From Shewanella waksmanii ATCC BAA-643 (lineage in GTDB: Bacteria > Pseudomonadota > Gammaproteobacteria > Enterobacterales > Shewanellaceae), in assembly GCF_000518805.1 (NCBI RefSeq), contig NZ_JAEH01000043.1:1-46594 (forward strand): a stretch of 46,594 nt of DNA, in the 5' to 3' direction. Below, piece after piece: positions 32,420 to 42,700 of this stretch; position 1 is the first letter of the stretch, and each line of letters begins with the position of its first letter. The position numbers were made by a program, and so were the translations under genes. A model generated the notes under the pieces. The model did not search any database. It worked only from the letters and a program-made list of their open reading frames with translations, and was not told where the DNA came from.

Positions 32420-34087
32420 ATGGCTCAGTTTGTATACAGCATGCTTAGAGTGGGCAAAATTGTTCCACCGAAAAAGCAGATCCTTAAAGACATTTCGTTG
32501 AGTTTTTTCCCTGGCGCTAAAATTGGTGTTTTGGGTCTTAACGGCTCTGGTAAATCAACGCTACTGCGCATTATGGCCGGCCTCGATACTGAAATCGAAG
32601 GTGAAGCGCGTCCGATGCAGGACCTCAAAATTGGTTACTTGCCGCAGGAGCCTAAGCTAGACGAGCAGCAAACCGTGCGCGAAGCCATTGAAGAAGCGGT
32701 TTCTGAAGCCAAAAATGCACTAACACGTCTTGATGAAGTCTATGCACTTTACGCCGAACCCGATGCCGATTTTGATGCGTTGGCAAAAGAGCAAGGTGAA
32801 CTTGAAGCCATCATTCAAGCCCAAGATGCTCACAACCTAGACAACATTCTAGAACGTGCCGCCAATGCACTGCGCCTACCCGATTGGGACGAGAAAATCG
32901 AGGTGTTGTCAGGGGGTGAACGTCGCCGTGTAGCCATTTGTCGTTTGCTGCTTGAAAAGCCAGACATGCTGCTACTTGATGAACCCACCAACCACTTGGA
33001 TGCTGAATCCGTGGCGTGGTTAGAGCGCTTCTTGCAAGATTACACTGGTACCGTAGTGGCGATTACCCACGATAGATACTTCCTAGATAATGCTGCAGGC
33101 TGGATTCTAGAACTTGACCGTGGTGAAGGTATCCCATGGGAAGGTAACTACTCTTCATGGCTTGAACAAAAAGATGCGCGTTTGCAGCAAGAGTCAGCAA
33201 CAGAAAGTGCTCGTCAAAAAACCATTGCCAAAGAACTTGAATGGGTACGCCAAGGCAGTAAAGGTCGTCAATCAAAAGGTAAGGCGCGTATGGCTCGATT
33301 TGAAGAGCTTAATACCAACGATTACCAAAAACGTAACGAAACCAACGAGCTGTTCATTCCGCCTGGACCGCGTTTAGGTGATAAGGTTATTGAAGTTAAT
33401 AACCTGACTAAGTCTTATGGCGACCGCATCTTAATTGATGACTTGAGCTTTAGCGTACCTAAAGGCGCGATTGTCGGTATTATTGGTGCTAACGGTGCGG
33501 GTAAATCGACGCTGTTTAAAATGATCTCTGGTGCTGAGCAGCCTGACAGCGGTAGCGTTGAGTTAGGTGAATCGGTGCAAATTGCCTCGGTTGAGCAGTT
33601 CCGCGATTCAATGGACGATAAGAATACCGTCTGGCAAGAGATCTCTGGCAGCCAAGACATTATGCGCATTAACAACACTGAAATTCCAAGTCGTGCTTAT
33701 GTTGGACGCTTTAATTTCCGTGGTGGTGATCAGCAAAAAATCATCGGCACCCTTTCAGGTGGTGAGCGTAACCGTGTGCACCTTGCTAAGCTACTGCAAG
33801 CTGGCGGTAACGTACTGCTTCTCGATGAACCAACCAACGATTTAGATGTAGAAACCTTGCGAGCACTAGAAGAAGCGCTATTAGAGTTCCCAGGTTGCGC
33901 CATGGTGATTTCGCATGACCGTTGGTTCCTCGATAGAATCGCGACTCACATCTTAGATTACCGTGATGAGGGCCAAGTCAATTTCTATGAAGGTAACTAC
34001 ACAGAATATTCCACTTGGTTAAAAGAGACATTAGGCACTGATGCTATTGAACCGCATCGCTTAAAGTACAAGAAAATGACTAAATAA
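32420..34087 (+). CDS. ettA: energy-dependent translational throttle protein EttA (ABC-F)
   Basis: EttA binds the ribosomal E site and gates entry into elongation according to the ATP/ADP ratio. It is a soluble protein with two ABC domains and no membrane segments, 555 residues as in E. coli. The first domain has GLNGSGKST, LSGGERRRVAI and LLLDEPTNHLD; the second has GANGAGKST, LSGGERNRVHL and LLLDEPTNDLD. The linker between them is charged and helical (about residues 245-310), as expected for the P-site tRNA interaction motif. The N-terminus MAQFVYSMLRVGKIVPPKK is diagnostic of EttA among ABC-F proteins. A strong terminator follows. Confidence 0.97.
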   Translation: MAQFVYSMLRVGKIVPPKKQILKDISLSFFPGAKIGVLGLNGSGKSTLLRIMAGLDTEIEGEARPMQDLKIGYLPQEPKLDEQQTVREAIEEAVSEAKNALTRLDEVYALYAEPDADFDALAKEQGELEAIIQAQDAHNLDNILERAANALRLPDWDEKIEVLSGGERRRVAICRLLLEKPDMLLLDEPTNHLDAESVAWLERFLQDYTGTVVAITHDRYFLDNAAGWILELDRGEGIPWEGNYSSWLEQKDARLQQESATESARQKTIAKELEWVRQGSKGRQSKGKARMARFEELNTNDYQKRNETNELFIPPGPRLGDKVIEVNNLTKSYGDRILIDDLSFSVPKGAIVGIIGANGAGKSTLFKMISGAEQPDSGSVELGESVQIASVEQFRDSMDDKNTVWQEISGSQDIMRINNTEIPSRAYVGRFNFRGGDQQKIIGTLSGGERNRVHLAKLLQAGGNVLLLDEPTNDLDVETLRALEEALLEFPGCAMVISHDRWFLDRIATHILDYRDEGQVNFYEGNYTEYSTWLKETLGTDAIEPHRLKYKKMTK

Positions 34088-34103
34088 CCTTAGGTTAAGT
34101 CAT

Positions 34104-34137
34104 AGTAAAAACGGAGGCGAATGCCTCCGTTTTTACT
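34104..34137. terminator. bidirectional terminator between ettA and the MBL-fold gene
   Basis: A perfect 15-base stem (AGTAAAAACGGAGGC / GCCTCCGTTTTTACT) with a GAAT loop lies 16 bases after the ettA stop, between two convergent genes. A- and T-runs within the arms allow use in both directions. Confidence 0.92.
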
Positions 34138-34161
34138 GTTTACATACCGTGTTTGGTAGCA

Positions 34162-35112
34162 TTAATGCGCAATAAAGCCAGCTTTAACTCCCTCTTTCAG
34201 GCTGAACTCATCACCAATAGCGCCGACCACCATATGTTGACGGTCTGATTTAAGTAATCGGCGCAACGTGTACAAAGCATCCACACCAGTACAATGACTG
34301 CCTATCATCTGCTTCAAACCAAAACCCTGTAATTTTTTTGCTGTCCAAGCTAAATGCTCATCACTGGCAAATACCAGATGAAACCCACCTATAGCGGCAG
34401 TGATGTTACCTTGGCCTATGCTAGTTTGTATATGTTCCATGGTGTTGATAATGCCAGCATGACCGCACCCAGAGACCAAGACAAAACCCTTTGGGGTATC
34501 GAGTACTAATGAGAGATCTTCTGCAACAATGTCACTGACTAACCCTGACTGAGTCACAAGCTTGGCTTTTTGATTCCAATTTTTCTCGTCATGCACTCTT
34601 GGAACATTGCCCGTCACCCACACGCCCGAGAAAATTTCTGTTGGTTTATCGTACTCAATAAACTCTACGCCCATTTTCAGCAACTCATCTCGCATTTTCC
34701 ATATGCCATTACGACTATTAGCCCGCTCGGCAAAAATACCCTTACCAACATGCACCCGCTTAATCGCATGGGGATTTTTAGCGCGGATGGCTTGGGCAAT
34801 GCTTAGCAAGCCGCCGGTATGGTCGCCGTGGTTATGGCTTAAAATCACATCTTCGACATCAGATAGATCAATCCCGAGTTCTTGCGCATTTTGCAGCACT
34901 GTTTGCGGACGGTAACCGCTATCAAACAAGATCTTTTTACCGTCGACCTCAATTAAAGCAGCATAGCCCCACTCGCCAATACCGCGGCTGGCTAGCATGG
35001 TTGAAAGTGTCGTGATCTTCAGCTCAGTAATTTGCCGCTGAGAGCTTGCGCCATAGGCATCCGGCACAATGGCGGCAGACAACATGAGTAATAACCCCAA
35101 AATTTTTGTCAT
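34162..35112 (-). CDS. exported metallo-beta-lactamase-fold hydrolase (COG1237-like)
   Basis: A signal peptide (MTKILGLLLMLSAAIVPDAYG) ends at a likely A-x-A-type site near residue 21, so the 316-residue product is probably periplasmic. The metal motif SHNHGDHTGG gives His93, His95, Asp97 and His98, and later SGCGHAGIINTM and GGFHLVF supply further ligands. These motifs and the N-terminal ILFDSGYRPQTVLQNA resemble the COG1237 group, named after archaeal dihydropterin-aminobenzene phosphate synthases, but most bacterial members have unknown substrates. AGGA lies 7 bases before the ATG. It stands alone between ettA (convergent) and a divergent acyltransferase. Confidence 0.85.
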   Translation of the reverse strand: MTKILGLLLMLSAAIVPDAYGASSQRQITELKITTLSTMLASRGIGEWGYAALIEVDGKKILFDSGYRPQTVLQNAQELGIDLSDVEDVILSHNHGDHTGGLLSIAQAIRAKNPHAIKRVHVGKGIFAERANSRNGIWKMRDELLKMGVEFIEYDKPTEIFSGVWVTGNVPRVHDEKNWNQKAKLVTQSGLVSDIVAEDLSLVLDTPKGFVLVSGCGHAGIINTMEHIQTSIGQGNITAAIGGFHLVFASDEHLAWTAKKLQGFGLKQMIGSHCTGVDALYTLRRLLKSDRQHMVVGAIGDEFSLKEGVKAGFIAH

Positions 35113-35318
35113 TCATCTTCCTTAAATCTGTACAAAACTATGCTGGATAACCTGAAAATGGCCTACCGTGCTGATTTAGCGCCTTCGCTCTGCTGTCTAT
35201 GTCTCAGCCAATATCGATTCTAGATCTATTTAACCTCGGTTTAGTCTTTGAGGATAGCTGCTAGGTTAATGTTAGTGCTAAGATGTTACTGTAAGGTAAA
35301 TTCAACAAGGAATATAGA

Positions 35319-36443
35319 GTGAATCAAGACGTTGCCAATAACAATAACGACAAGGTCGACGCGAAGGGCGCCAGTGGAGATCAGCCTAAGCCACAAGCTA
35401 AAAAAGCCTTTCTTAACAGCATTAATCATTTTCGCGGCATCGCAATAATCTTTATTGTGATGGCCCATTGCTATCGTCCAGCGGGGTGGCAAGTAGAAAC
35501 CTTAGCCGATAAAGCCTGGTTTAACTTAATGATGAATGGCACGGTATTTTTTGTATTTATTTCTGGCTTTCTATTTCATCATGTATTCGCCCATCGCTGG
35601 GATTACAAAAAATACATGAAGAACAAAACCAAATTTGTTTTCCTGCCCTACCTTTTGTTGTCGCTACCTTGGATTGTCTGGCATATTACCGCCGGTACCG
35701 ACCCCTTAATGCACCTCAATTACACCGATTTAACCGGGCCTGCAGAGGTCGCTAGTTGGTATGTGATTACTGGGCGAACATTAACGGCTTACTGGTATAT
35801 CCCCATGGGGATGATGTTATTTGCCTTATCGCCGTGGGTGATGCATTTGCTTAAAACACAGCGATTAATGCACTTTGCGCTGCCATTGTTTGTTGTTGCG
35901 ATGTTAATCCACCGCCCAGAATCGAACCTTAACGCAATCCAGTCGTTATTTTACTTCTTGCCGGTCTATCTGTTTGGAGTTTGGAGTTCAGAGCATCGCG
36001 ACCGCTTATTCCCATTTATCGATAAGTATTGGCTACTAATGTTGTTATCAGCCATTGCGCTTGCCATCGGTCAGGCTCACTTTTATGGCGCTGGCGTGCT
36101 CAACAAACCGGCATTGGAACTCACCGTGCCAGACTTAATGTTGCCACAAAAAATCTTACTGACTTTAGTGCTGTTAGCCATTCTTAATAAGTTTGAACAC
36201 ATCAGCATCAAACCTTTGCAAAAGCTCGCCGATGTCAGTTTTGCCATCTACTTCATTCACCCCTGGATCACTACCCCGTGGTGGATGATTTATAACAGCC
36301 CAGATGTTTTTAGTTTACAAGGGCAAGGTAATGTACTTACCACCTTAGTGGTTACCTTAGGGGTGATAGCCATCTCCTATGTCATTGCTGTTGTCATAAA
36401 GGCATTGCTGAACAAACGTAGCCGTTACCTCATCGGTTGGTAA
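35319..36443 (+). CDS. membrane acyltransferase family 3 protein
   Basis: The 374-residue protein has a polar N-terminal tail of about 30 residues and then about ten membrane helices. The first helix has the family motif HFRGIAIIFIVMAHCYRP, with the conserved Arg and His, and a late helix has the SFAIYFIHPW segment. Members O-acylate sugars of lipopolysaccharide, exopolysaccharide, glucans or peptides at the inner membrane; the acceptor cannot be told here. The start is GTG with AAGGA 7 bases upstream. The downstream phosphatase follows after 33 bases and is likely in the same operon. Confidence 0.88.
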   Translation: MNQDVANNNNDKVDAKGASGDQPKPQAKKAFLNSINHFRGIAIIFIVMAHCYRPAGWQVETLADKAWFNLMMNGTVFFVFISGFLFHHVFAHRWDYKKYMKNKTKFVFLPYLLLSLPWIVWHITAGTDPLMHLNYTDLTGPAEVASWYVITGRTLTAYWYIPMGMMLFALSPWVMHLLKTQRLMHFALPLFVVAMLIHRPESNLNAIQSLFYFLPVYLFGVWSSEHRDRLFPFIDKYWLLMLLSAIALAIGQAHFYGAGVLNKPALELTVPDLMLPQKILLTLVLLAILNKFEHISIKPLQKLADVSFAIYFIHPWITTPWWMIYNSPDVFSLQGQGNVLTTLVVTLGVIAISYVIAVVIKALLNKRSRYLIGW

Positions 36444-36476
36444 TAGCACTAGTACAATAATAAAAGGCAACTTTTG

Positions 36477-37571
36477 ATGTTTATTCTCTCGCGCTTGTTA
36501 CGCCGCTGCGCCCTGTTGGGCGCCGTTATTTCAACGCCATTGGCTTTTGCGGCCGGCTCGCAATCTATTGATGAGTTTTATGACGGCCCCTACATTTTTG
36601 ATGGCAGTGATTCTACGCAGCATCAAGTCAATTGGATTTGCAATGGCAAACTAAAACAGCAAGTCCACACCCAGCTAAACGCACAAATTCAACGCCCTCA
36701 CAATTGTGGTCAACTGCCACAACCAAGCCTCAACCCTGATGCCACACAGCTGTCAGCAGATAGCTACAGCGGAATTAAACAGATTGTGGCACTGAGTGAT
36801 GTTCACGGGCAATTTGACGTGTTAGTGACGCTATTACAACGCCACAATATTATTGATGCCCAACAAAACTGGACCTTTGGCGACGGCCATATGGTAATGA
36901 CCGGTGATATGTTTGATCGCGGACATCAGATCAATGAAGTGTTGTGGCTCATGTATAAACTTGACGCCCAAGCAACTGCAGCAGGAGGTAAATTGCATCT
37001 ATTAATGGGTAACCATGAGCAGATGGTGCTGAGGGGCGATCTTAGGTATATCCACCCTCGTTATGAGCTAAGTAGCCAGCTACTTGAGCGACCTTACGAT
37101 CAATTATATGGTCGCGACACTGAGATCGGCCAATGGCTCAGATCGAAAAATACCTTAGTTAAAATCAATGACACTTTGTTTTTGCATGGCGGCATTGATA
37201 TTGAGTGGGTCAACCGCAAATTGGCCCTCGATAAAGTGAATCAGCTGTATCGAACCAATGTGGATAAAACCAAAGCTGAGCTTAAGCAAGATCCCTTACT
37301 CAGCTATCTATTTTTTGGCAATGGTCCCACTTGGTTTCGCGGCTATTTTGACGAAGATTACTCGCAACAGGAACTTGAGCGGATTTTGGCTTACTTTGAA
37401 GTGAGCCGAGTAGCCGTTGGCCACACTTCACAAGACCGCGTGCTAGGACGCTTTAACAACAAGGTGATTGCCATCGATTCCAGCATCAAAAAAGGCAAAT
37501 CTGGCGAGCTACTGTTCATTGACCAGCAATTATGGCGCGGTACCTTCACGGGTGAAAAACTGAGCTTATAA
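36477..37571 (+). CDS. exported PPP-type metallophosphoesterase
   Basis: A signal peptide (about residues 1-26, cleaved near AFAAGS) precedes a calcineurin-like phosphatase domain. All PPP-family metal motifs are visible: SDVHGQ, TGDMFDRGH, MGNHEQM, FLHGGID and VGHTSQD. This arrangement is shared by bacterial Ser/Thr and Tyr phosphatases, including a cold-active protein-tyrosine phosphatase described from a Shewanella isolate, which is a possible relative. The ATG is preferred over the adjacent TTG; AAAGG lies upstream. Its stop lies only 4 bases from that of the convergent GGDEF gene. Confidence 0.87.
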   Translation: MFILSRLLRRCALLGAVISTPLAFAAGSQSIDEFYDGPYIFDGSDSTQHQVNWICNGKLKQQVHTQLNAQIQRPHNCGQLPQPSLNPDATQLSADSYSGIKQIVALSDVHGQFDVLVTLLQRHNIIDAQQNWTFGDGHMVMTGDMFDRGHQINEVLWLMYKLDAQATAAGGKLHLLMGNHEQMVLRGDLRYIHPRYELSSQLLERPYDQLYGRDTEIGQWLRSKNTLVKINDTLFLHGGIDIEWVNRKLALDKVNQLYRTNVDKTKAELKQDPLLSYLFFGNGPTWFRGYFDEDYSQQELERILAYFEVSRVAVGHTSQDRVLGRFNNKVIAIDSSIKKGKSGELLFIDQQLWRGTFTGEKLSL

Positions 37572-37575
37572 CAAG

Positions 37576-39456
37576 CTAAGCTTGATAATCGGCGCATACC
37601 ACCTGGTTGCGCCCCGCGGCTTTGGCTTCATATAACGCACTATCTGCTTGGGCTATCAGCTGCTCAAGCAACCCTGCTGGACCCACCTTAGCATTTGCTG
37701 ACCATACACACATGCCTATGCTGGCACTCACCTTTTGTTGCTGCATATTGGTGGCAGAGAAGTCTAACTCGGTTAAGCGCGCACACACCTCTTGCAGCAC
37801 CTGACTGGCGGCTTCTTTATCATGCTTGGGCAGCAAAATCATAAACTCTTCCCCACCCATACGGCAAATCTCACCGCGTTGACCTAGTACAGATAATGTA
37901 GCTGCCACAGATGATTGTAATACGGTGTCGCCAGTTGCATGACCGTAAGCGTCATTAATCTGCTTAAACTTGTCTAAATCCATAATCGCAACAGTAAATG
38001 GCTGACGCGCTTTAACTCCCCGGCTCAGTTTCTGCTCGGCCGAGATAAGCCCTTTACGACGATTATAAATCTGCGTCAAACTATCAATATTGGCCAAAAT
38101 ACGAATGCGGCGCAGAGCAAAGGTGAGCCAAATAGACACCAAAATTAGCGCTAGCGATAATACACTCAATAAAAACAACTGGCTGTTTTTGCTGGCTATC
38201 GACTGCTGCTGATCGCTAATTTCAATTAAGTTCTCTGCATTCGCTTCAGACAACTCTGCCGCCTGCTCGGCATACTGCTCTGACTCTACCGCCATTTCCA
38301 CTCTGTCGGCGCGTTTTGCCCCTTGTTGATCACTGTAATTGCGGATCAGCAACACCACAGCTTGCATGCGTTTAAACAAGTTGTCGATATCTTGATTGCT
38401 ATAGTCGAGCTCTGCTTGCACCAGCAAGGTTTCAAACCGCCCTAACTTGTCACCTACTCGCTGGTACTCATTGAGCACCTCTTCGAGTAACTGACTCACA
38501 TTGGCTGTTTCGCCTAAACGCACCATTGCCGATGCCTTAAGCAAACGCATAAGGTTGCGATTAGCAAAATAGCTTTGTACATCGTTAGCGAGCATTAACT
38601 TAGTATCTGCTAACACCTGACGATTACGGCCCAGCTTGGCATTAATTTGCACTCTTTGTGACATCAAAGCCCAATAAAATGGATGTTGTGGATTGACCTG
38701 GTATTGGCGCTCGATCTGCTCAAGTTGAGCGATAGCTTCGTCGGGCTGCTGGAGAAAATCGGCTAAAGTGGCCAGTTTTAGACCGATGCCTATTTGACTA
38801 TAAACGGCATCAATCTCATGAGCGCGCTGCAGGGCAGCGTTTAATTCCTGCTCAGCGGAAACCACATCTCCCATGTACATCTTCAGTGATGCAACTTGGT
38901 ACTGGCTCGATAGTGCACGGTGTGGATTTGCTAACTCAGTCCATAATTGCTGCGCTTTAATGGCCGCATCTAACGCAAGATCCAGCACGTTAGTTTCAAA
39001 CAATCCCACGTGCAAAGAAGTGTAATAGTAGGCATGTAGATATGCTGAATCTACCTGTTTAAGGCCAGGTTCAAGCGCTTGTAATGGCTTTATGTACTGA
39101 CCAACATTATCAACCAACAAGCGATATTTAAATTCGATAATAGCCAGCCAATAAGCCCGAGATGGATCTGAAGCCGGCATTAACTGCTTGGCTTGTGACA
39201 ATAGCTCAAGAATAGCTTGCTCGTCATGATGCACAACCGCAAGATCGGTCGCTATCATAAAGTAGATCCCAAGCTCCTGCACATCCATCTTATCAACCTG
39301 GGTCGACAACTCCTCAAGCGCATCTATCGATATGGTCAAGCTCCTGCTTGCAGCCTGTTCTACATCATGAAGGCGTTCAACTATCGTTGCGGCATGACTG
39401 AATTGTCCGCTTGCTAATGTTAAAACAATGACCAGCAAACTCAGGCTGCGCCACAT
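37576..39456 (-). CDS. membrane-anchored GGDEF diguanylate cyclase with periplasmic helical-repeat domain
   Basis: The 626-residue protein has a signal segment (MWRSLSLLVIVLTLASGQFSHA), a long periplasmic region of alpha-helical repeats that look TPR-like (about residues 25-400), a short coiled coil, one membrane helix (about 427-448) and a cytoplasmic GGDEF domain. The catalytic motif is GGEEF at 534-538 and DSLTQIYNRRKG opens the domain, so it should make cyclic di-GMP. The RxxD product-inhibition site normally just before GGDEF is absent. The ATG at 39456 is chosen for its AGGAGA ribosome binding site; an earlier in-frame start adds 25 residues without support. Confidence 0.9.
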   Translation of the reverse strand: MWRSLSLLVIVLTLASGQFSHAATIVERLHDVEQAASRSLTISIDALEELSTQVDKMDVQELGIYFMIATDLAVVHHDEQAILELLSQAKQLMPASDPSRAYWLAIIEFKYRLLVDNVGQYIKPLQALEPGLKQVDSAYLHAYYYTSLHVGLFETNVLDLALDAAIKAQQLWTELANPHRALSSQYQVASLKMYMGDVVSAEQELNAALQRAHEIDAVYSQIGIGLKLATLADFLQQPDEAIAQLEQIERQYQVNPQHPFYWALMSQRVQINAKLGRNRQVLADTKLMLANDVQSYFANRNLMRLLKASAMVRLGETANVSQLLEEVLNEYQRVGDKLGRFETLLVQAELDYSNQDIDNLFKRMQAVVLLIRNYSDQQGAKRADRVEMAVESEQYAEQAAELSEANAENLIEISDQQQSIASKNSQLFLLSVLSLALILVSIWLTFALRRIRILANIDSLTQIYNRRKGLISAEQKLSRGVKARQPFTVAIMDLDKFKQINDAYGHATGDTVLQSSVAATLSVLGQRGEICRMGGEEFMILLPKHDKEAASQVLQEVCARLTELDFSATNMQQQKVSASIGMCVWSANAKVGPAGLLEQLIAQADSALYEAKAAGRNQVVCADYQA

Positions 39457-39665
39457 AGGTTCTCCTAGAAATATTGTGTTAAACAAGCTAATTTTGAGCA
39501 ACTCCGTCGCCCTAAAAGCCGCATAATGCATTCGAAAATGTCAGCCAGCAATTCATGCACAAGATACAGTATTTATCGCATTTTAAAATATCATTTTAGA
39601 CTATGTTATCAATGCCGCTTTGATGCAACGAATCAATTACTTAACGGCGCACTGGCCAAGCAACA

Positions 39666-39694
39666 AAAAAGGCTACCTTAATGGTAGCCTTTTT
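39666..39694 (-). terminator. terminator of the RND efflux operon
   Basis: A perfect 12-base stem (AAAAAGGCTACC / GGTAGCCTTTTT) with a 5-base loop lies 20 bases beyond the RND pump stop on the minus strand and ends in a T-run. The 183 bases between it, the pump gene and the GGDEF gene otherwise carry only the GGDEF leader. Confidence 0.87.
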
Positions 39695-39714
39695 AATGGT
39701 TAACGCCACAGCAG

Positions 39715-42700
39715 CTAATGATTACTGCTAAGCTTAGCCTCTTGTGCCACTATGGCATCATTGAGTTGCGCCTCAACGTATCCGGGTGAATGCGTTGCGC
39801 CAGATATAAGGCGATACATGGCGGGAATCACCAATAGGGTGACAAAGGTGGCAAATGCCATACCAAAGAACACCACGGTACCTACCGCTATGCGGCTTTC
39901 TGAGCCCGCGCCCGAGGACATAATTAGCGGAATCGCACCAATCAAAGTGGTAAAGGCTGTCATCAAAATCGGACGTAAACGTCTGGCTGAAGCATTGATA
40001 ATCGCTTGCTCAATTGCTTCGCCTTTATCCCGCAGTTGGTTAGCAAACTCAACAATCAAAATGCCGTTCTTAGTCACCATACCAATGAGCATGATCATAC
40101 CAATTTGACTGTAAATATTAAGGCCTTGTCCGGTAAGGTAAAGCCCCATAAAGCCACCAAACACCCCCATGGGGACTGTAAACATCACCACTAACGGGTT
40201 GATAAAGCTTTCAAACTGCGCCGCAAGGACTAAATAAGCAACCAATAAGGCTAAGGCGAACACCACCATGACACTACTTTGGTTCCCCTTAAAGTCTTTT
40301 GACTCACCAGTATAGCTAACTGAGATTTCGCTAGGTAACATCTCAATGGCTTGGTCGTCTAGGAAATCCAACGCCTCACCTAAGGTATAACCCTCGCCCA
40401 AGTTAGCTTTTAGCGTGATCGACTTTTGCTTATTGGTATGACTCAATTTATGGGCCGATGCCACCTCTTCAATCTTAGTGATCGCATCAAGGGTAATTAA
40501 CTCCCCTGACGCGCTACGCATGTAGATTTGACTTAAATCAGCCATATTATTGAAGCTGTCTTCATCACCTCTCAGGTAAACATCGTACTCTTCACCGCGA
40601 TCGATAAAGGTGGTTTCACTGCGGCCGCCTAACATCACCTCTAAAGTTTCTGACACCGATGCTACACTAATACCTAGTTCGGCGGCACGCTGCCTATCGA
40701 CACTGACCACTAACTCTGGTGTGGTTTCGGCGTAATCTAAATCCGTCCCTTCCAGCATAGGCGAGGCAAAGGCCGCTTCTTGGAGCTCTTGTGCCCATTT
40801 AAATAACTCTTTGCAATCCGAGCCGCCAAGTACAAATTGCACCGGCTCACTAGATTGGCCCCGAAAGCCCGGTAACATAGGACGCACCATGACATCGGGG
40901 ATACCTTTTAGTGCTTCAGCCACAATTCCTAAAGCTTGCTGAGCATTGATGTCACGGTCTTGCCACTCTTCAAGCTGCATGATCACAAAGCCAGTTTGGT
41001 CACCTGCGCGGCCGCCAAATGCTGGCGCCTGTATGCTAAAGGATTTGATCACCCCTTCACCGAGTAAAGGCATTAAGCGTTCTTCAACAATATCCATGTT
41101 GGCGGTCATACGGTTGTAGCTGGTGCCTTCTGCGCCTTTAACAAAGGCAAAAATTACCCCACGGTCTTCTTGCGGAGCCAGTTGCGCGGGTACCTGATTA
41201 AGCAGCCAGCCGCTGCCCGCTATACACAACACAATGACCGCTGGGGCGCCATAGCGCCACTTTACCGCCAGCGTTACCGCGCGGCGATAATTGCGCTCAA
41301 AGGCTGCAAACAGCTTATCGACCCATACGTTAAAGCCATTGGGCTTCACCTCAGATTTTAAGATTTTGCTGCCCAGAACTGGGGTTAATGTGAGCGCGAC
41401 AATCGATGAGAAGATCACTGCCATGGCAAGCATCACAGAAAACTCGGTAAATAACCGCCCGACCATACCGTCCATAAAGGAGATAGGCAAAAACACCATG
41501 ACCAAAACAGCAGTGGTTGCCATAACCGCAAAGCCCACCTCTCGTGCACCTTTATAGGCCGCAAGTAATGGCGGCTCACCACGTTCAATGTGATGAAACA
41601 TGTTCTCTACCACCACAATGGCATCATCGACCACTAAGCCAATGGCCAAAATCAGTGCCATTAAGGTCAGTAGGTTAATAGAGAAACCAAAGAAGTTGGC
41701 CGCGATACACGCTGAAATTAGCGATACCGGTACCGTCACCGCAGGAATTAACGTGGCGCGTGCTTGGCCAATAAAGATATACAGCACCAGCACAACCAAG
41801 GCGCCAGTAATAAATAACGTGTTGTAAACTTCGCTGATAGAACGGTCAATAAATACCGTAGAGTCGTAGTCGACGGTAAGCTCTGTGCCTTCAGGCAAGA
41901 ACTTTTGAATACGCTCAACTTCTTGGTGAACCCCTTTGGCCACCTCAAGTGGGTTGGCGTCAGATTGCGCAATAATGCCCAAACTTAAATTAGGAACACC
42001 ATCACTTTTAAAGGTGGAGTTTTCATTCTCAGCGCCAATAAAGACCGAAGCTACATCTTTTAGATAAATTGGCGTGCCATCTTCGGCTGTGCGCACCACC
42101 AAATAATCAAAATCTTCTGGGTGGTGATATAACCGCGCGGTACGTACCGTCATCACTGTGGTGTCGTTGCGTACTTCCCCACCAGGGGTTTCAACGTTTT
42201 CGGTATTCAATGCCGAAATAATATCAGAGGTAGTGACATTACGGCCCGCCATCAGCTCTGGGTTAAGCTGCACGTACATCACTTTGTACAAGCCACCAGA
42301 GATATCAATCGAACTCACCCCTGTGATGAGGTTAAATCTGTCCTCTAATACCCGCTGGGCATAATCGGTTAGCTGGGTCCGGTCCATCACTGACGAGCTA
42401 AGGTTGATGTATACCGACGGTTCACCGGATCCGTTATCTTTGGAGACAATCGGATCGTTAGCTTCATCTGGTAGCCTTCGCTGAGCACGGGCAACCGCGT
42501 CACGCACGTCGCTCACCCCTTCGGTTAAATCCCAGTCGAGATCAAACACGATAGTAATACGTGACATCCCATTACGGGTTACCGAAGTAATTTCATCAAC
42601 ACCACTAATGCCAGTAAGTTCATCTTCAATCGCAGTGGTAATTTGGCTTTCCATGATGGTCGCAGATGCGCCTTCATAGGTGGTCATAACAGTAACCACA

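Noticed and set aside
37572..37584. Palindrome CAAGCTAAGCTTG between the convergent phosphatase and GGDEF genes as a terminator
   Set aside because: The stem is only five bases and has no T-run on either side.
39752..40108. 118-residue plus-strand frame antisense to the RND pump gene
   Set aside because: It is antisense to a clear transporter gene and has no start signal or known motif.
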